From: Clostridium psychrophilum
GTDB lineage: Bacteria; Bacillota; Clostridia; Clostridiales; Clostridiaceae
Assembly: GCF_018861705.1 (NCBI RefSeq)
Contig: NZ_JAHLEC010000036.1
Span: 1 to 33,408, forward strand
Direction of reading: 5' to 3'
Length of the DNA stretch: 33,408 nt
Part shown: positions 33,339-33,408 of the stretch, piece after piece
Layout: every line of letters starts with the position of its first letter
How positions within the stretch are numbered: position 1 is the stretch's first letter
Program-made: the position numbers and the translations under genes
The notes under the pieces: model-generated
The model's database searches: none
Told to the model about the DNA's origin: nothing
Seen by the model: only the letters and a program-made list of their open reading frames with translations

Positions 33339-33408
33339 ATGTTAACTGTTAAGGCTTCACATACTCAATATCAAAATTTTGTTGAAACATTTTTAGAAGA
33401 ATTCTTTA
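33339..33408 (+). CDS. 5' end of a gene cut by the window edge
   Basis: AAGGAGTG lies 6-7 nt before an ATG at 33339, and the frame stays open to the end, beginning MLTVKASHTQYQNFVETFLE. The 23 residues seen are too few to name a family. Confidence 0.6.
   Translation, partial: MLTVKASHTQYQNFVETFLEEFF

Overview
This window is an AT-rich chromosomal segment of a Firmicute, most likely Clostridium in the broad sense. The evidence is the low GC, strong GGAGG-type ribosome binding sites, spore-associated GerMN and DUF1540 genes, a tandem glycine riboswitch and typical clostridial housekeeping genes (murA, walJ, rlmH, cinA, map). I cannot name the species from sequence alone. No rRNA, tRNA, CRISPR array or intact mobile element was seen.

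Layout. (1) 241-4817, minus strand: a malolactic module (2-hydroxycarboxylate permease, malolactic enzyme, MleR-like LysR regulator). The regulator is separated from the enzyme gene by a decayed IS3-family transposase. A LysR-type inverted repeat sits at about -62 of the enzyme promoter. (2) 4954-8781, minus strand: a DUF1284 gene coupled to a 31-codon leader ORF, a GltP-type dicarboxylate/glutamate symporter, and a CycA-like glycine/alanine permease broken by one base and preceded by a tandem glycine riboswitch. (3) 8860-9975: a gene graveyard with paired palindromes, small decayed ORFs, an HxlR regulator fragment and a BFD-like [2Fe-2S] fragment. (4) 10106-11196: an HsmA-family membrane protein and a TetR regulator sharing a TGAACANTGTTCA operator. 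(5) 11241-15135, plus strand: a cystine-type ABC importer operon followed by a MalY/PatB C-S lyase, which together form a sulfur-amino-acid uptake and breakdown unit.

(6) 15330-21333, minus strand: murA, walJ, GerMN lipoprotein, SEC-C protein, rlmH, metallophosphatase and EamA exporter, a mostly co-directional housekeeping block. (7) 21462-21623: a DUF1540 protein with a very strong terminator. (8) 21778-25263, plus strand: two tandem 2H-phosphoesterase-like paralogues (the first has lost both catalytic histidines), an overlapping dimeric dUTPase, a YdcZ-type transporter and an intracellular subtilase. (9) 25349-33069: cinA, a D-2-hydroxyacid dehydrogenase, a PreP-like M16C peptidase, a chagasin-like inhibitor (plus strand), a SEC-C-tagged methionine aminopeptidase and an unknown small protein. 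A gene cut by the window edge starts at 33339.

No single clearly new system stands out. The best candidates for a second look are the 2H paralogue pair with its palindrome and overlapping dUTPase gene, the riboswitch-controlled broken permease, and the self-contained regulatory layouts of the mle and hsm loci.
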